From an uncultured Bacilli bacterium (GTDB taxonomy: Bacteria; Bacillota_I; Bacilli_A; RFN20; CAG-826), in NCBI GenBank assembly GCA_934168325.1, contig CAKPNG010000001.1:1-64000 (forward strand): a DNA stretch of 64,000 nt, in the 5' to 3' direction. Both the position numbers and the translations under genes were made by a program. Shown here one piece after another: positions 48,910 to 59,532 of the stretch (its first letter is position 1; the number at the start of each line of letters is the position of its first letter). The notes beneath the pieces are model-generated. The model had not been told where the DNA came from, searched no databases, and saw only the letters and a program-made list of their open reading frames with translations.

Positions 48910-49868
48910 TTTCCTGTTGAACCGTAGCCACCGCTACCACGATCTGTCTCCTCATTAATTTTATCAATTTGATAGAAACACGCTTTGGGGACTTCACTTA
49001 AAACCAATTGAGCTATTTTTTGTCCTTTTTCAATATGAAGCGGAGAACCAGTTAAAATTGAGGTAATACGTGGGAAACCTTGCTCATCAAAGTCATAGGT
49101 TATGTCTTTAATTTTTGGTTCAATGTTGTCAATTATTACACCAATCTCCCCACGATAATTGGCATCGATAGTCGCGGGCGAATTAGCTACTCTCATTTTG
49201 CTCTTAAGCGATAGCCCACTTTTAGGTCTGATTTGAAGTTCATAGCCCAGTGGAAGTTCAACTTTTAACCCAGTCTTAAGAAGTTTTGTCTCGCCAGGAA
49301 GAATATCAATGTCTTCTGTCGCATAAATATCCATGCCCGCATCAGATGGATGAGCATAAGTCGGCATTTGCCCATCACTACTAATTTCAATTGGAATTTC
49401 GATTATTTTCTTGTTAATTCCTTCTGTTTCGGACAAAGCATTATAATTAAGTGCGATAATTCTCTTTAAAAAGTCTCTCTTGCGGGCGGTCATTATTCCG
49501 CTCATTTGTTCCTCAATTTGTTTGTTTAAATCTTCAAACATCGTTCGATATTCTTCAAGGCTAATGCCAGTTGCATTTAAAGCTTGAACTAATGTTAAAC
49601 GGTCATTAACATTATTATAGGCTCGTTCAAATTCGTCTAAAAATAATGGAGCAATTAAATCGAATTGTTCATCTGGTAAAGCCAACATGGAGGCTATTTC
49701 TTCAAAACCACCCAACTCAGGATTAATTTGTTCTATATTAGCAAAAAGTTGTTTAAATAAACTTTCTTGACCTTGTTTCGCCACCTCGGCGGAATCCATT
49801 ATTTTATTTATTTTTTCTTCAACAATTTGTTGAGTTTTTTCTTTATCTTCTACAATATGTGCGTTCAT
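48906..49868 (-). CDS. dut: dUTPase with long N-terminal extension
   Basis: 320 aa, no TAG. All five trimeric dUTPase motifs are visible: HPSDAGMDIYA, RPKSGLSLK, IDANYRGEIGVIIDN, KGQKIAQLVL, DRGSGGYGSTGK. Typical dUTPases are about 150 aa; the first 145 residues here are an acidic helical extension of unknown role. It hydrolyses dUTP to dUMP, keeping uracil out of DNA and feeding dTMP synthesis. ATGA overlap with ruvC downstream. Confidence 0.93.
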   Translation of the reverse strand: MNAHIVEDKEKTQQIVEEKINKIMDSAEVAKQGQESLFKQLFANIEQINPELGGFEEIASMLALPDEQFDLIAPLFLDEFERAYNNVNDRLTLVQALNATGISLEEYRTMFEDLNKQIEEQMSGIMTARKRDFLKRIIALNYNALSETEGINKKIIEIPIEISSDGQMPTYAHPSDAGMDIYATEDIDILPGETKLLKTGLKVELPLGYELQIRPKSGLSLKSKMRVANSPATIDANYRGEIGVIIDNIEPKIKDITYDFDEQGFPRITSILTGSPLHIEKGQKIAQLVLSEVPKACFYQIDKINEETDRGSGGYGSTGK

Positions 49869-49872
49869 TTAA

Positions 49873-50097
49873 TCACTCCACATCATCCCAAAGTTTTTCA
49901 TATTCAGCACTAAGTTTTACAAGTTCATGTGTTGCTATAATTTCTCCTTTAGCTTTTTTCTCTTTATGAGTGTAGCCCGCAGAAATAACTTGATAACCTT
50001 CTTGTTTTGCTTGAGTCCTAAAGTGCTCCATAAGTTCTTTTGCTTCTTCTTCAGTGCTTACAGCATATTCAGTAGTTTGTTTAAGTAATCTTTTCAT
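49873..50097 (-). CDS. Small helical protein, unknown
   Basis: 74 aa from the ATG at 50097 (SD AGGAGA about 10 nt upstream; an in-frame TTG two codons earlier is less well placed). Charged helical protein (TEEEAKELMEHFRTQAKQEG, THKEKKAKGEIIATHELVKL). First gene of the dUTPase-ruvC operon. Not recognised. Confidence 0.65.
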   Translation of the reverse strand: MKRLLKQTTEYAVSTEEEAKELMEHFRTQAKQEGYQVISAGYTHKEKKAKGEIIATHELVKLSAEYEKLWDDVE

Positions 50098-50132
50098 ATA
50101 CAAAATTTCTCCTATTTATTTTCTATAATTTT

Positions 50133-50161
50133 ATTATAGCATAAATAGGAGAAAAAGTCAA
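50133..50161 (-). promoter_or_regulatory. Promoter of the dut-ruvC operon
   Basis: TTGACT (50156-50161), 17 bp, TATAAT (50133-50138) on the minus strand. It overlaps the 3' end of the permease gene. Confidence 0.88.
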
Positions 50162-51432
50162 ATTTTTTTGCGTAAAATTTGGTTTAAAATAAAGCCCAAT
50201 ACAATAGCGAGACTAACTCCACTAAAAGCACTATCAAAAAGCCAAATCCCACTAACACCTACTGTCAATATGACAGAAACAATAATTAAATTTTTATTAT
50301 CTTCTAAATCAACTTTATTATTTAATAAAGTCTTAAGACCACTAGATGCAATATATCCATAAAGAATCATTGCACAACCGCCAAACACACAAGAAGGAAT
50401 TGAATTAAAGAAGACTTGAATTGGTTCAAAAAAAGCAAGCCCGCCTAAAATTAAAGCAGATATTGTTGTTATTACTGTTGAAGCAACACGGCTAAAACCA
50501 ATTGTTGCTATTGCCTCGCCATAGCTGGTATTAGGCAGTCCGCCCACAATTGAGCCAACTGTTGAAGCGATACCATCACCTAAAAGTGTTTTGTAAAGTC
50601 CTGGTTTTTTTGTTAAATCAGTTCCAATTATATTCGATAATACTTTATGATCTGAACAATGCTCCATCGCCGAAGCTAAACTAACAGGGACAAATAGTAA
50701 AATAACTTTACCAATTGTTGCCCAGTTAAGTTCTGAAAAATTCCAATTCATAAAAGTTAATTGAGGAAATTTAAATAAACTAATTCCTCTAAAGGCTTCA
50801 AGATCAATAAGTGAAATAACACCACTTATAGTCAAAATTAAACTTACAATATAACCTGCAAAAATACCAATTAAAAAAGGAATTGTTTTCCAAAAGCCTT
50901 TAAAATAATGTGAGCTAAGAGCTACTACAAACATAACAAAAATTGCAATAACTACACCAATTTCAGACTGTTCTCCATTAACTTGGACGTAAGTCGGGAT
51001 AAAACCCGCAAGATTTACACCAATTACAATTGTAATAGCTCCAATTATTGTAGGCGGGAATAATTTATTAAAGCTATCCTGTCCTTTTATTTTAATTAAA
51101 AGAGCCAATAATCCATAAACAATTGCAATAACTACACCACCAATTGCAACTGCCAAGTAATTGGGAGCTGCGCCGATTGCAAGAGCACCTATAACTGCGG
51201 AAACTGTAGCTCCGCAAGAAGAAATCAACATTGGAGATTGACCTTTGGTAATTAACTGGTAAGTTAAAGTGCCAAGACAAGCACCAAGCAAACACGCATC
51301 AATAGGTGTTCCGCAAATATTAGCAATTAAAATTGTTGCAACAATACAACTCGACACCATTTGGAGTGGGTAAAGCGCCCACTCTTTTAGCGTTTTTGGC
51401 TTTTCATTTATATCATAAAGGAGATTTTTCAT
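50158..51432 (-). CDS. NCS2-family nucleobase permease (uracil/xanthine type)
   Basis: 424 aa, strongly hydrophobic with about 12-14 membrane segments. The family signature GGLPNTSYGEAIATIGFS and the TM3-like SSCGATVSAVIGAL are clear. NCS2 (UraA/PbuX-type) transporters import uracil, xanthine or related bases with protons. Substrate cannot be told from sequence. A full-length nucleobase transporter is rare in phage. It overlaps the deoxyribosyltransferase stop by TAATG, and lies with dUTPase and ribonucleotide reductase, so a role in feeding phage DNA synthesis is likely. Confidence 0.88.
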   Translation of the reverse strand: MKNLLYDINEKPKTLKEWALYPLQMVSSCIVATILIANICGTPIDACLLGACLGTLTYQLITKGQSPMLISSCGATVSAVIGALAIGAAPNYLAVAIGGVVIAIVYGLLALLIKIKGQDSFNKLFPPTIIGAITIVIGVNLAGFIPTYVQVNGEQSEIGVVIAIFVMFVVALSSHYFKGFWKTIPFLIGIFAGYIVSLILTISGVISLIDLEAFRGISLFKFPQLTFMNWNFSELNWATIGKVILLFVPVSLASAMEHCSDHKVLSNIIGTDLTKKPGLYKTLLGDGIASTVGSIVGGLPNTSYGEAIATIGFSRVASTVITTISALILGGLAFFEPIQVFFNSIPSCVFGGCAMILYGYIASSGLKTLLNNKVDLEDNKNLIIVSVILTVGVSGIWLFDSAFSGVSLAIVLGFILNQILRKKI

Positions 51433-51947
51433 TAATCAAATTCAACCTCCTTTTCTTTTATAAAGGCAATTACTTCTTCAATTGAAGAAACAAGGACACC
51501 ACTTTGTTTAATAATGCCCGTCACAAAAATGTTCTAATAACTATACTGTTGTTCACCGAGAGAACTTGCTCCGCCCGCATCTTTAGCGTCGCTATGAGTT
51601 AAATAACACTGACGGTTATCAGTACAAATTCCAACTATATATTTATGATCACCGCGGCGAATTTTTTCTCTCATTATACCAATTTCTGAGCAAGTTCCAC
51701 TTGGAAGGACATCGCCATCAATGCACGCTACAAGAATGTCAGTATTATCAAGTCTTGCACAATCAGCGTTTGCAATCATTTGAGAATCTGCAAACTTCTT
51801 TTTCCCTTCAACACCATTAATCTCGGTGTTTTGAAGGGGGTCATAAATATCGGCTGTTGGGAAAGCTTCAGTTAGTTTTTCAAAAAAATAGTCATTGCGA
51901 AATTTATCACCTAAACAAAAAATTCCGCCAGCTAAATAAATTTTCAA
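51432..51947 (-). CDS. Nucleoside 2-deoxyribosyltransferase
   Basis: 171 aa with one TAG (51534) read as Gln. MKIYLAGGIF, NADCARLDNTDILVACIDG and SGTCSEIGIM (catalytic Glu) fit the NDT family. The portion after TAG (NIFVTGIIKQSGVLVSSIEE) matches the conserved C-terminal end of that family, so translation must pass TAG. The reaction exchanges bases on deoxynucleosides or hydrolyses the N-glycosidic bond. With the adjacent permease it could turn imported bases into deoxynucleosides. Confidence 0.85.
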
Positions 51948-51959
51948 TTATTTTCCTCC

Positions 51960-54212
51960 TTATGAGCATTTCGAATAACCGCAATTTTTGCACGAGTTGC
52001 AACCGCCTTCAAAAATTAATGGCTCACCGCACTCTGGACAAAGAGCTTTACTCGGAATTACTTTTATTGGTTTTTCAACTTTTTTATTTTCTTTTTTATC
52101 TTCTTCTCCAAAAAGTTCAATTTGAACTTCCTGATACATTTCCAATAATTTTTTACCTATTGCCATAGGACAGCAAGAACCAGGCGAAGTATCGTGTTTT
52201 GTCGCACGGCGGACCGCATAAGAAGGACAAGCGCCAGTAGAATCAAGCTGATCTACTATATCAAAAATATTGACACCTGCACGGCAAAGTAAAGAAATTG
52301 TTCTACTTAATCCTACCATAAATAACGAGCAACCACCAGTTGAGCCTTTAGATAAATAGACTTCCATTAAGGCTCCATCAATTGGGTTAAAAAATGCTAA
52401 AACATGGAGACTTCCGCAACCACTAATAATTTTGTCTTTCCGTCCAATTAAATCAGAAGAACATTCAATTATATCGCCACGTTTTAAGGCGGGCTTTTCT
52501 TCAGCTATTGGGGTTTTTTCTTTTTTTGGGGTAGCCACTAAAATACCTTCTCTTGCACAACCAGCACGATATACAGTTATACCTTTAAGCCCATTTTTCC
52601 AAGCATACATATAAAGATTTTCTACATCTTCGATTGTAGCTTCATTAGGTAAATTTACAGTGGAGGAAATAGATGCATCAATATGTTTTTGCCAAACTGC
52701 TTGCATATTAATTCTGCTATATACAGGTATATCAGAAGAAGTTACAAAGTACTGAGGTAAATTATTATCGTCTTCTATATTATGTGCTTCCATATATTGT
52801 TTTACGATAGGTGTATATACTTTATATTTAATATCTTTGCCATGTAACGATTTCGTTGTTCTTTCATAGTAATTAGCAAATATAGGTTCAATACCACCTG
52901 ATACTCCTATCATCGTTGAGATAGTACCAGTAGGAGCAATAGTAAATAGTTGGCTATTTCTTAAATGAATAAATGGGAACATAGTAAGATTATATTTGCT
53001 AAATGATTCTACTTGTTTGTACCAATATTCTGTAGTAGTTACTTTTATTACATTGAAATCCTTATATTGTCCTAAAATATCACCTAAATCAGAACTTGCT
53101 TTAATTCCATAGTAATTTAAATATGTACCTATTTTATCACATAATTCTAATGCTTCTTCACTACCATAACGAATATGGAGCTTAATTAACATATCAGCAA
53201 GACCCATTATACCTATGCCGATTTGTCTATAATTAGCTACACTCTCTTGTTGCTCTTTGAGAGGATGTCGTGTTAAGCCCTCTGTTAGAATGTCGTTCTG
53301 ATAATTTACTGCTTCCTGCACAACGTAAGAAAATTCGTCAAAATCAAATTCCCCATTTTTTACAAATGCTGCAAGATTTATTGCACAAAGATTACAACTG
53401 CCTCCTGCTGGAAGGGGCTCCTCTGCGCATGGATTAACACCTGCATATTTAAAAGATTTGGTATTAGAAAGCAAATTATAGTTATTTATCCTATCCCAAA
53501 ATAACATTCCAGGTTCTGCATAGTTCCAATTTTGTTCGCACAGTTTTCTAAATAATTCTTTTGCTTTAATTGTTTTAGAAATAATTTCACCTGTTTCTTT
53601 GCGTTCAAACTTAAGCTCCCAGTCTTTATCTTCTTCTACTGCTTTCATAAAAGCATCAGAAATTCTTACTGAAATGTTTGCATAATTTACTTTATTCAAA
53701 TCAGATTTAACTGTAATAAATTTTTCAAGGTCAGGATGAGTATCAGATATAGAAATCATTAATGCTCCTCTACGACCATTTTGTCCTATTTGTTCTGTTA
53801 CCTGAGAAAAAGTGTCCATAAATGATACTGCGCCAGAAGTAGCTTTTGCTTGATTATGTACTTTAGCCCCTTCTGGTGCAAGATTACTTATATCTATTCC
53901 ACAACCTCCGCCATATGAGTAGGTACGAGCTAATTTGGAACAGGTTTCATATATACTTTCAATACTATCCTCGGGAGGAGTAATTACATAACAATTAGAT
54001 AAAGAACATTTTTCATCATCAATACCTCTGTTAGATAATATCCTTCCCGCAGGAATAAATTTTTTTTGAATAATTAGGTTTCTAATATATTCATTATTAA
54101 TGGACACCCTATCAAGCCATTCATCAAAAGTCTCCCCATTTCGCTGATATTTTTTATGCCATATATCAATACCTAATTGATTATCTTCGCCGAGCCAATC
54201 TTCAATTCTCAT
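51960..54212 (-). CDS. nrdJ: Class II (B12-dependent) ribonucleotide reductase
   Basis: 750 aa, no TAG. Features: SLSNCYVI and GGGCGIDIS (active-site region), NPCAEEPLPAGGSCNLCAIN, an ITVYRAGCARE finger loop, a TSCPD-like domain (GSLHVLAFFNPIDGALMEV ... GSTGGCSLF), and a C-terminal zinc ribbon (CPECGEPL ... CNSCKNCG). Single-gene adenosylcobalamin-type NrdJ that makes dNTP precursors and functions with or without oxygen. It overlaps the small Zn-finger gene by 11 nt. Confidence 0.92.
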   Translation of the reverse strand: MRIEDWLGEDNQLGIDIWHKKYQRNGETFDEWLDRVSINNEYIRNLIIQKKFIPAGRILSNRGIDDEKCSLSNCYVITPPEDSIESIYETCSKLARTYSYGGGCGIDISNLAPEGAKVHNQAKATSGAVSFMDTFSQVTEQIGQNGRRGALMISISDTHPDLEKFITVKSDLNKVNYANISVRISDAFMKAVEEDKDWELKFERKETGEIISKTIKAKELFRKLCEQNWNYAEPGMLFWDRINNYNLLSNTKSFKYAGVNPCAEEPLPAGGSCNLCAINLAAFVKNGEFDFDEFSYVVQEAVNYQNDILTEGLTRHPLKEQQESVANYRQIGIGIMGLADMLIKLHIRYGSEEALELCDKIGTYLNYYGIKASSDLGDILGQYKDFNVIKVTTTEYWYKQVESFSKYNLTMFPFIHLRNSQLFTIAPTGTISTMIGVSGGIEPIFANYYERTTKSLHGKDIKYKVYTPIVKQYMEAHNIEDDNNLPQYFVTSSDIPVYSRINMQAVWQKHIDASISSTVNLPNEATIEDVENLYMYAWKNGLKGITVYRAGCAREGILVATPKKEKTPIAEEKPALKRGDIIECSSDLIGRKDKIISGCGSLHVLAFFNPIDGALMEVYLSKGSTGGCSLFMVGLSRTISLLCRAGVNIFDIVDQLDSTGACPSYAVRRATKHDTSPGSCCPMAIGKKLLEMYQEVQIELFGEEDKKENKKVEKPIKVIPSKALCPECGEPLIFEGGCNSCKNCGYSKCS

Positions 54213-54408
54213 TAATTTCCTCCTCTTTTAACCCACACCACTTGCATATTCCATTTTCAAATTCATGCGGGCATTGCTCTCGTAGTTCGGCATTTTCATT
54301 AAGCAGTTTTGCGACAACTTGATTAAGTGTAAAAAATTCTGGTGTAAAACTTTCTTCAATTAACAAATTATTCATATCAATTTTTTCTTTAATTTCAAGA
54401 CCAGTCAT
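54202..54408 (-). CDS. Small Zn-finger-like protein
   Basis: 68 aa with a C-terminal Cys/His cluster (CPHEFENGICKWCG) suited to one zinc ion, after an acidic helix (LLNENAELREQ). Overlaps neighbours on both sides by 11-14 nt, so it is translationally coupled within the dnaE-nrdJ operon. Function unknown. Confidence 0.7.
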   Translation of the reverse strand: MTGLEIKEKIDMNNLLIEESFTPEFFTLNQVVAKLLNENAELREQCPHEFENGICKWCGLKEEEINEN

Positions 54409-55459
54409 GCATTAATTCCTCCTTTGCTTCTCCATAATGATATTTTTGTAAATGTTCAAAAAAGTTTGGATAATTATAACGCACCACTTTCATAATTTCG
54501 CGGGCTGATGTTTTTTCTTCATTTTTTAATCTTTTGCAAAAATCAAGAAAAGGTGGCGAATAACCCCAATGTGCTTTTTCTTGGTATTTATATGCCCATA
54601 TTAAATAACGGTTTAAAAGCCGTGCTATTTGTTTATTCCGATTAGATAAATTATCAGTAATTAAATTAATGGGTAAATGCCAGTTAATTGTATATAAAAG
54701 TTGATTATATAAAGAAACCCATAGCTCATCGGTATAGCGTTGAGTAAATGGGTTATAATTGATTATTTTAGGATTAACTTTTCGTTGTTCGCTAAAACAT
54801 ATCAATTCTTGTGCAGTTAAAGGGAAATTTATATTAAATGTTGTGGCAGAAACTTTATAACGTAAATTTTGCCACGACAGTAATGTTTCAAAATTACTAA
54901 ATTGAAGGGGGAATTTAAATCCAATATGGGTTTTTAGAGGGTCAATCCCACACTTATATTCTAATAAGTCTGCTATTGTTTCACGGGCGCCCGCAATAGA
55001 AGTTATGTCATAATCATAGCAAAAAATTGAGTAATCTTTAGATAAAACAGGTAGATCGTTAGTAAATAAGGGATTAATAGTTTTCCCATCAAGTGATAAT
55101 CGAAAATGTTCACCCGACATCATTGATTTAAAAAGAGCTTTATCTCGAAAATAACTTTCTTTATCAAGATAAATTGTTTTATCTGGGCAATATTTCTCTT
55201 CATCAATAGACTGATATTCTTCTGAAAAATAATGACCGCCATACTGAATTTTAGAATAACTAAAAAAGTCAATTGGTAAGTTATTTAAATCACTGTCTTT
55301 TCTTAAAATAAATTTTGTATAGCTATCAGGAATAAAGAGAGGAGAGAGTTTCACAATCTCTCTTCTCCCCTTATAAAATTTAGCCATTTTCATTAATTCT
55401 AAATTAAAAAAATCATAGTCGTGATTCATTAAATCATTATCATATAAGCCAATACTCAT
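54395..55459 (-). CDS. Unknown; N-terminus resembles phage B12-binding/radical-SAM-like proteins
   Basis: 354 aa, no TAG. The start MSIGLYDNDLMNHDYDFFNL then ELMKMAKFYKGRREIVKLSP recalls the Rossmann-like N-terminal domain of phage proteins annotated as radical SAM or B12-binding. I find no CxxxCxxC cluster motif, so radical chemistry is not supported. The C-terminal half is helical and basic. It lies between dnaE and the B12-dependent nrdJ, overlapping dnaE by one base. Family assignment is weak. Confidence 0.5.
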   Translation of the reverse strand: MSIGLYDNDLMNHDYDFFNLELMKMAKFYKGRREIVKLSPLFIPDSYTKFILRKDSDLNNLPIDFFSYSKIQYGGHYFSEEYQSIDEEKYCPDKTIYLDKESYFRDKALFKSMMSGEHFRLSLDGKTINPLFTNDLPVLSKDYSIFCYDYDITSIAGARETIADLLEYKCGIDPLKTHIGFKFPLQFSNFETLLSWQNLRYKVSATTFNINFPLTAQELICFSEQRKVNPKIINYNPFTQRYTDELWVSLYNQLLYTINWHLPINLITDNLSNRNKQIARLLNRYLIWAYKYQEKAHWGYSPPFLDFCKRLKNEEKTSAREIMKVVRYNYPNFFEHLQKYHYGEAKEELMHDWS

Positions 55460-58400
55460 TATGCAATTCCCTCATCTCTACGATTATTAATAACTAATGT
55501 TCCATCTTCCTTGACTTCTTGAATCAAATCAACTAAGTGATAAGGAGTTGATTTATATTTTTTACCTTGAAAACTTTTATCTCGTCTAATACCAGTAATA
55601 ATAAGTTTATTACCACGACTAAAATCACTTTTTCGAATTATATGTTTATGGCCATCGGCGCCTTTTTCAGAAATTTGTTTATCATAATAACTGAAAACTT
55701 CACCAAATATTTTTACAATTACGACCCCTTCAGTAGTCAAAAGTGTAATTGTTTTCTTTTGTTTATCTCTATCTAATACAGTTCCTGCGATTCGATAAAT
55801 TTTAAATATAGGAATTTCTTTACCTTTTATTGGGAGAATGCGATCAATAGTTGGGCTTTCATTTAAATCATAGAAATTACTAATATTATAATTACTAAAA
55901 TTAACATTCTCCAATTCGTGTTGATGTTGATAGCATGAAATACTATCCATTTCCCACTTACTTAAAGAACCCAGGCAATATTTATTCCACATATCACTCA
56001 TTAATCGCTCATTAACTTGTTCAAGTAATTCTGTGCTATTTTGTTTAACCCACGGTCTAATTTGATCCATATATTTTTGATAAATTTTATCCCATTTTAA
56101 TGAATCAATTGCAAAACCGCTTTCGCTATCAGCGGGCGTAAGTAAATCCATATCAAAATGTTTTTCATAAAAAGTAAAAGCTATATTATCAAGTTGAAAT
56201 TGCTGAACTTTTTTCTGTCGTTTTAAATATTTGTTAAAATTATAAACTCTTTTAACTAAATCAAATTCTTCCGGAATTAACCCAAAATTAATTAACATTG
56301 CCATATTTTGAAGTGTGATGCGTTGCTTCATATCACTAATTGATGCAACATACTCCCTCATCAATTTAACACGGTTAGGTTCAATTTCATCAAACGCCCC
56401 ACATTTAATTAAATTAATCATTTGTGGTTTTTTAACTTTAACTTTTGTTATAAAATCTTGCCATCCTGCGTAAGGACGTTGAATTAGAATTTCTTTTACA
56501 ACATCTTCACCGACGCCGCTAATTCCACTCATTCCATAAAGAATGGTTTTTTCGTCTTGATCAACAGAAAAAGTAAAGGTAGATTTATTTATGTCAGGCG
56601 GAGCAACTTCAATGCCTGCCATTCTCATTTTACCAATTGCAGTAGCGATACGTCCATAATCGGTAGTTTTTTGTTTTTTCTTCTTTTTATCAGTTGTTTT
56701 TTCGAGTTCTTCGTTATCGTCATCATCATTTTCATCTTCATCTTCATCATCGTCATCTTCATTTTCACAATTATTTTCAGAAATGTTATCCGTTAATTCA
56801 TCAAAACAATCAATAACTTCAAATTCATTTTCATCAATGTCATTTTCTTGCTCTCGTTCTATAATTGATTGACTATTTACTATTAAACAAGCACAGTTCC
56901 AATAAATTGATGGCCATTGTGTTGCTAGAACAAGCGTTTGAATGCCAATAAAACTATATAATAGAGAATGAACTTCTGAAAAACTATAACTCATCTGTGG
57001 TTCCATCATTGTTTTCCAAGCGTATTCGCCAAGAGTTTTAGTTGGGCATTGAGCTAAAAATTTTTCTTTAACTTTAGGAATTTCTTTTATCTTTTTTTTC
57101 GCTAAAACTTTTCGACATTGATTACTTTCAGCCAATGTAAAATGAGAAATTTTGGGGTCCATTACCATTAGCATCAACATTTCTTGAGAACAAGGAACGC
57201 CATAATCTCGTTTATAATAAGGCTCTAATATTTTTTGTTCTTCAGGTGTTAATCCTGCTTGAGTCATTTCTTTATACCATAAATTAATATTGTTTTTAAA
57301 AGCAATATAACGATCTAATGGTCGTTCTTGGCCAGGCGGAGCAACAAGTCTAAGTAAGGCATTAGCAGAAGTTAATTCAGCAGGTGTATGTGGTCGAATT
57401 GCTTTTGCAGTTTCAATACCAATTTGAGTATTAAATTGAAAAACATCTTGAACTTCGCCATTGGCAAGTGCTTCCCAAATTCGCGGATTTTTTAAATTTA
57501 AAACTTGCGGATGAAGATATTTATTATAAATTTCTCGCTTTGTTTTACAATCATTGAAATATCCTCTTTCCTGAAGAAGGTCGAGACAAACTGAAATTTT
57601 ATCACAAATATCCGTCACCAAAAAGTCAAATTTTGTATCTCCTACTTCTTCTGACTTTTTTAAGTCAAATTGCGTTGTAATGTCTCCATTTGGACTCCGC
57701 ATTAATGCAGTGGTTTCAAAAGGAGAATTATTATACATCATAACACCACTCGCGTGTTGCCCACGACGACAAACCAATCCTTCAACACCCAAAGCAATTT
57801 CTAATAAACCAGGATATTGATTAAATTGACGAACTAATTCTTTTACAGGTTTTCTTTCTTTTTCTTCATTGCCATAAAAACAGTCATTTAAACTCCATAC
57901 AATACCGCGTTCTACAGGGACAAGGCTTGACATATATTGTGCAATATCTACATCAATGCCTTTTGGGCAATCTTTTGAACGATAACCTTTACAAGCACAT
58001 TGAATAGATGCTTTTGAACTTTCAGTCCCAAAAGTTGCTACTTGCACAACATTTAATTGCCCGCGTTCTTCTCTAATTTTATCAAGAATTAATTTACGTT
58101 TTGAAGGAGTTAAATCTATATCAATATCCGGGAGTTCTGCCCTGTCTTTATTTAAAAATCTAAAATACGGCAAATTCCATTTAACTGGATCAAGCTGAGT
58201 AATTCCCAATAAATAATTTGATAAAAAGCTTCCTGCACTGCCACGACCTGGTCCCGTGACCGATCCGCATTCCCAAAACAAATCCATATAATGTTGAAAT
58301 GTATTAAAATAAGAAAATAGGCAGTTATTTAATTTTTCACTAATGGTTCGAATTACATCAGCTTCTAACTCCAAACGTTCCATATGGATTTTATCATTTA

Positions 58401-59468
58401 ATTTTTTTTCATTTAAGGAATACCAACATTCATTAAACCATTTTCGTTCTTGACGATTTTTACTCTGTCTTAAATAATTTAAGTTTGGATAGATAGTTAA
58501 ATCAACATTTAAGAATTCTGGTTCATCAAATTTTACTTCAGGAATAATCGGCGAGTGGAATAAGTGATATTCGCCTATTTTATTCATTAATTCAAGAGAG
58601 TTCTGACACATCTCTTGAAATTCTTCATAAGTATAAAATTCTTTAATATTATTATACGCTTCTTCATCTGACATTAAATGAGCGTCATGATAAAAACTGT
58701 CAACTTCTCGCTCACCTTCTTTAGAATTAAGAAAGGATTTATGAATTTCTCGATACTCACTTGTTAAATAGTGAGCATCGCACCCTAAAACAATTTTTCG
58801 ATTATAAAATTTTGCGATAGGCTTTATTCTCTGATTAAAGATTTTTTGATCAGGGGAAGTGCCTGGCGCCATTTCAATATAAAAATCATCACCAAATAAA
58901 CCAATACAATATCGCATAAATTTATCAATTTCTTGTTTTAACTGATGGATTTGCTCTTCATCATTAATTTTTTCTGCTTTAGCTAGTTGAATGACATGAG
59001 TGCCGATGAAACCGCCAATGCAGGCACAGTCAGAAATAAGCGTTCCAGGATACTTTTTAATAATTGCAGATAACTCGCTTTTTAATGTTGGAACACGCTC
59101 AAGTCCTCGATCACGATATGAATGAAGCCAAGCTTGAGAAGATAACTCTCGTAATGCTCGATGTCCTTCAGTATTTTTAGCAATTAAAAGAAAATGCCAA
59201 TATTTTTGTTTAGGTTCTCGCGTATCAGTTAAATAAATTTCATTTCCTAAGGCACATTTAAAATTTTGATCAATTTTTCCTTCTTCTTTTAATTGTTTTT
59301 CTAATTGAAGCCATTCAATATGCCCACAAAGTGCCTCGTGGTCTGTTAAAGCAATTCCCGCATAACCTAATTCTGAGGCTTTCAGAATTAAATCTTTAGG
59401 TTTATTTATGGAGTCAATGAGCCTTATACTAGAGAGAAGTGAGAATGACTATGTGTTTCAAATCTCAC
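55459..59468 (-). CDS. dnaE: DNA polymerase III alpha subunit (DnaE-type), PHP end frameshifted
   Basis: About 1335 aa if one frameshift is allowed. The GTG start at 59468 (SD AGGTGAT) gives RFETHSHSHFS, a PHP-domain start. At a CTCTCT run (59431-59436) the frame must drop 2 nt to continue IRLIDSINKPKDL ... GIALTDHEAL. The rest is open to TAA at 55459. GPGRGSAGSFLSNYLLG and PDIDIDLTP (catalytic Asp residues) mark the palm. An acidic insert near 56680-56780 (DDDDEDEDENDDDD) and a C-terminal OB-like domain follow. No TAG in the coding frame. Replicative polymerase of the phage. Confidence 0.92.
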
Positions 59469-59503
59469 TAAGACATCACCTACCTTTCTATCTTTCTAAT
59501 ATA

Positions 59504-59532
59504 ATTATATCATAATTTATCTTAAAAGTCAA
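59504..59532 (-). promoter_or_regulatory. Promoter of the dnaE-nrdJ-permease operon
   Basis: TTGACT (59527-59532), 17 bp, TATAAT (59504-59509), overlapping the 3' end of the methyltransferase gene. Confidence 0.85.

Noticed and set aside
52600..54200. Recent foreign segment within nrdJ because of locally different codon flavour
   Set aside because: The impression was weak and no boundary could be defined by eye.
59431..59436. Programmed -1 ribosomal frameshift in dnaE
   Set aside because: The run is CTCTCT without a heptameric slippery site or evident downstream stimulator; an indel is simpler.
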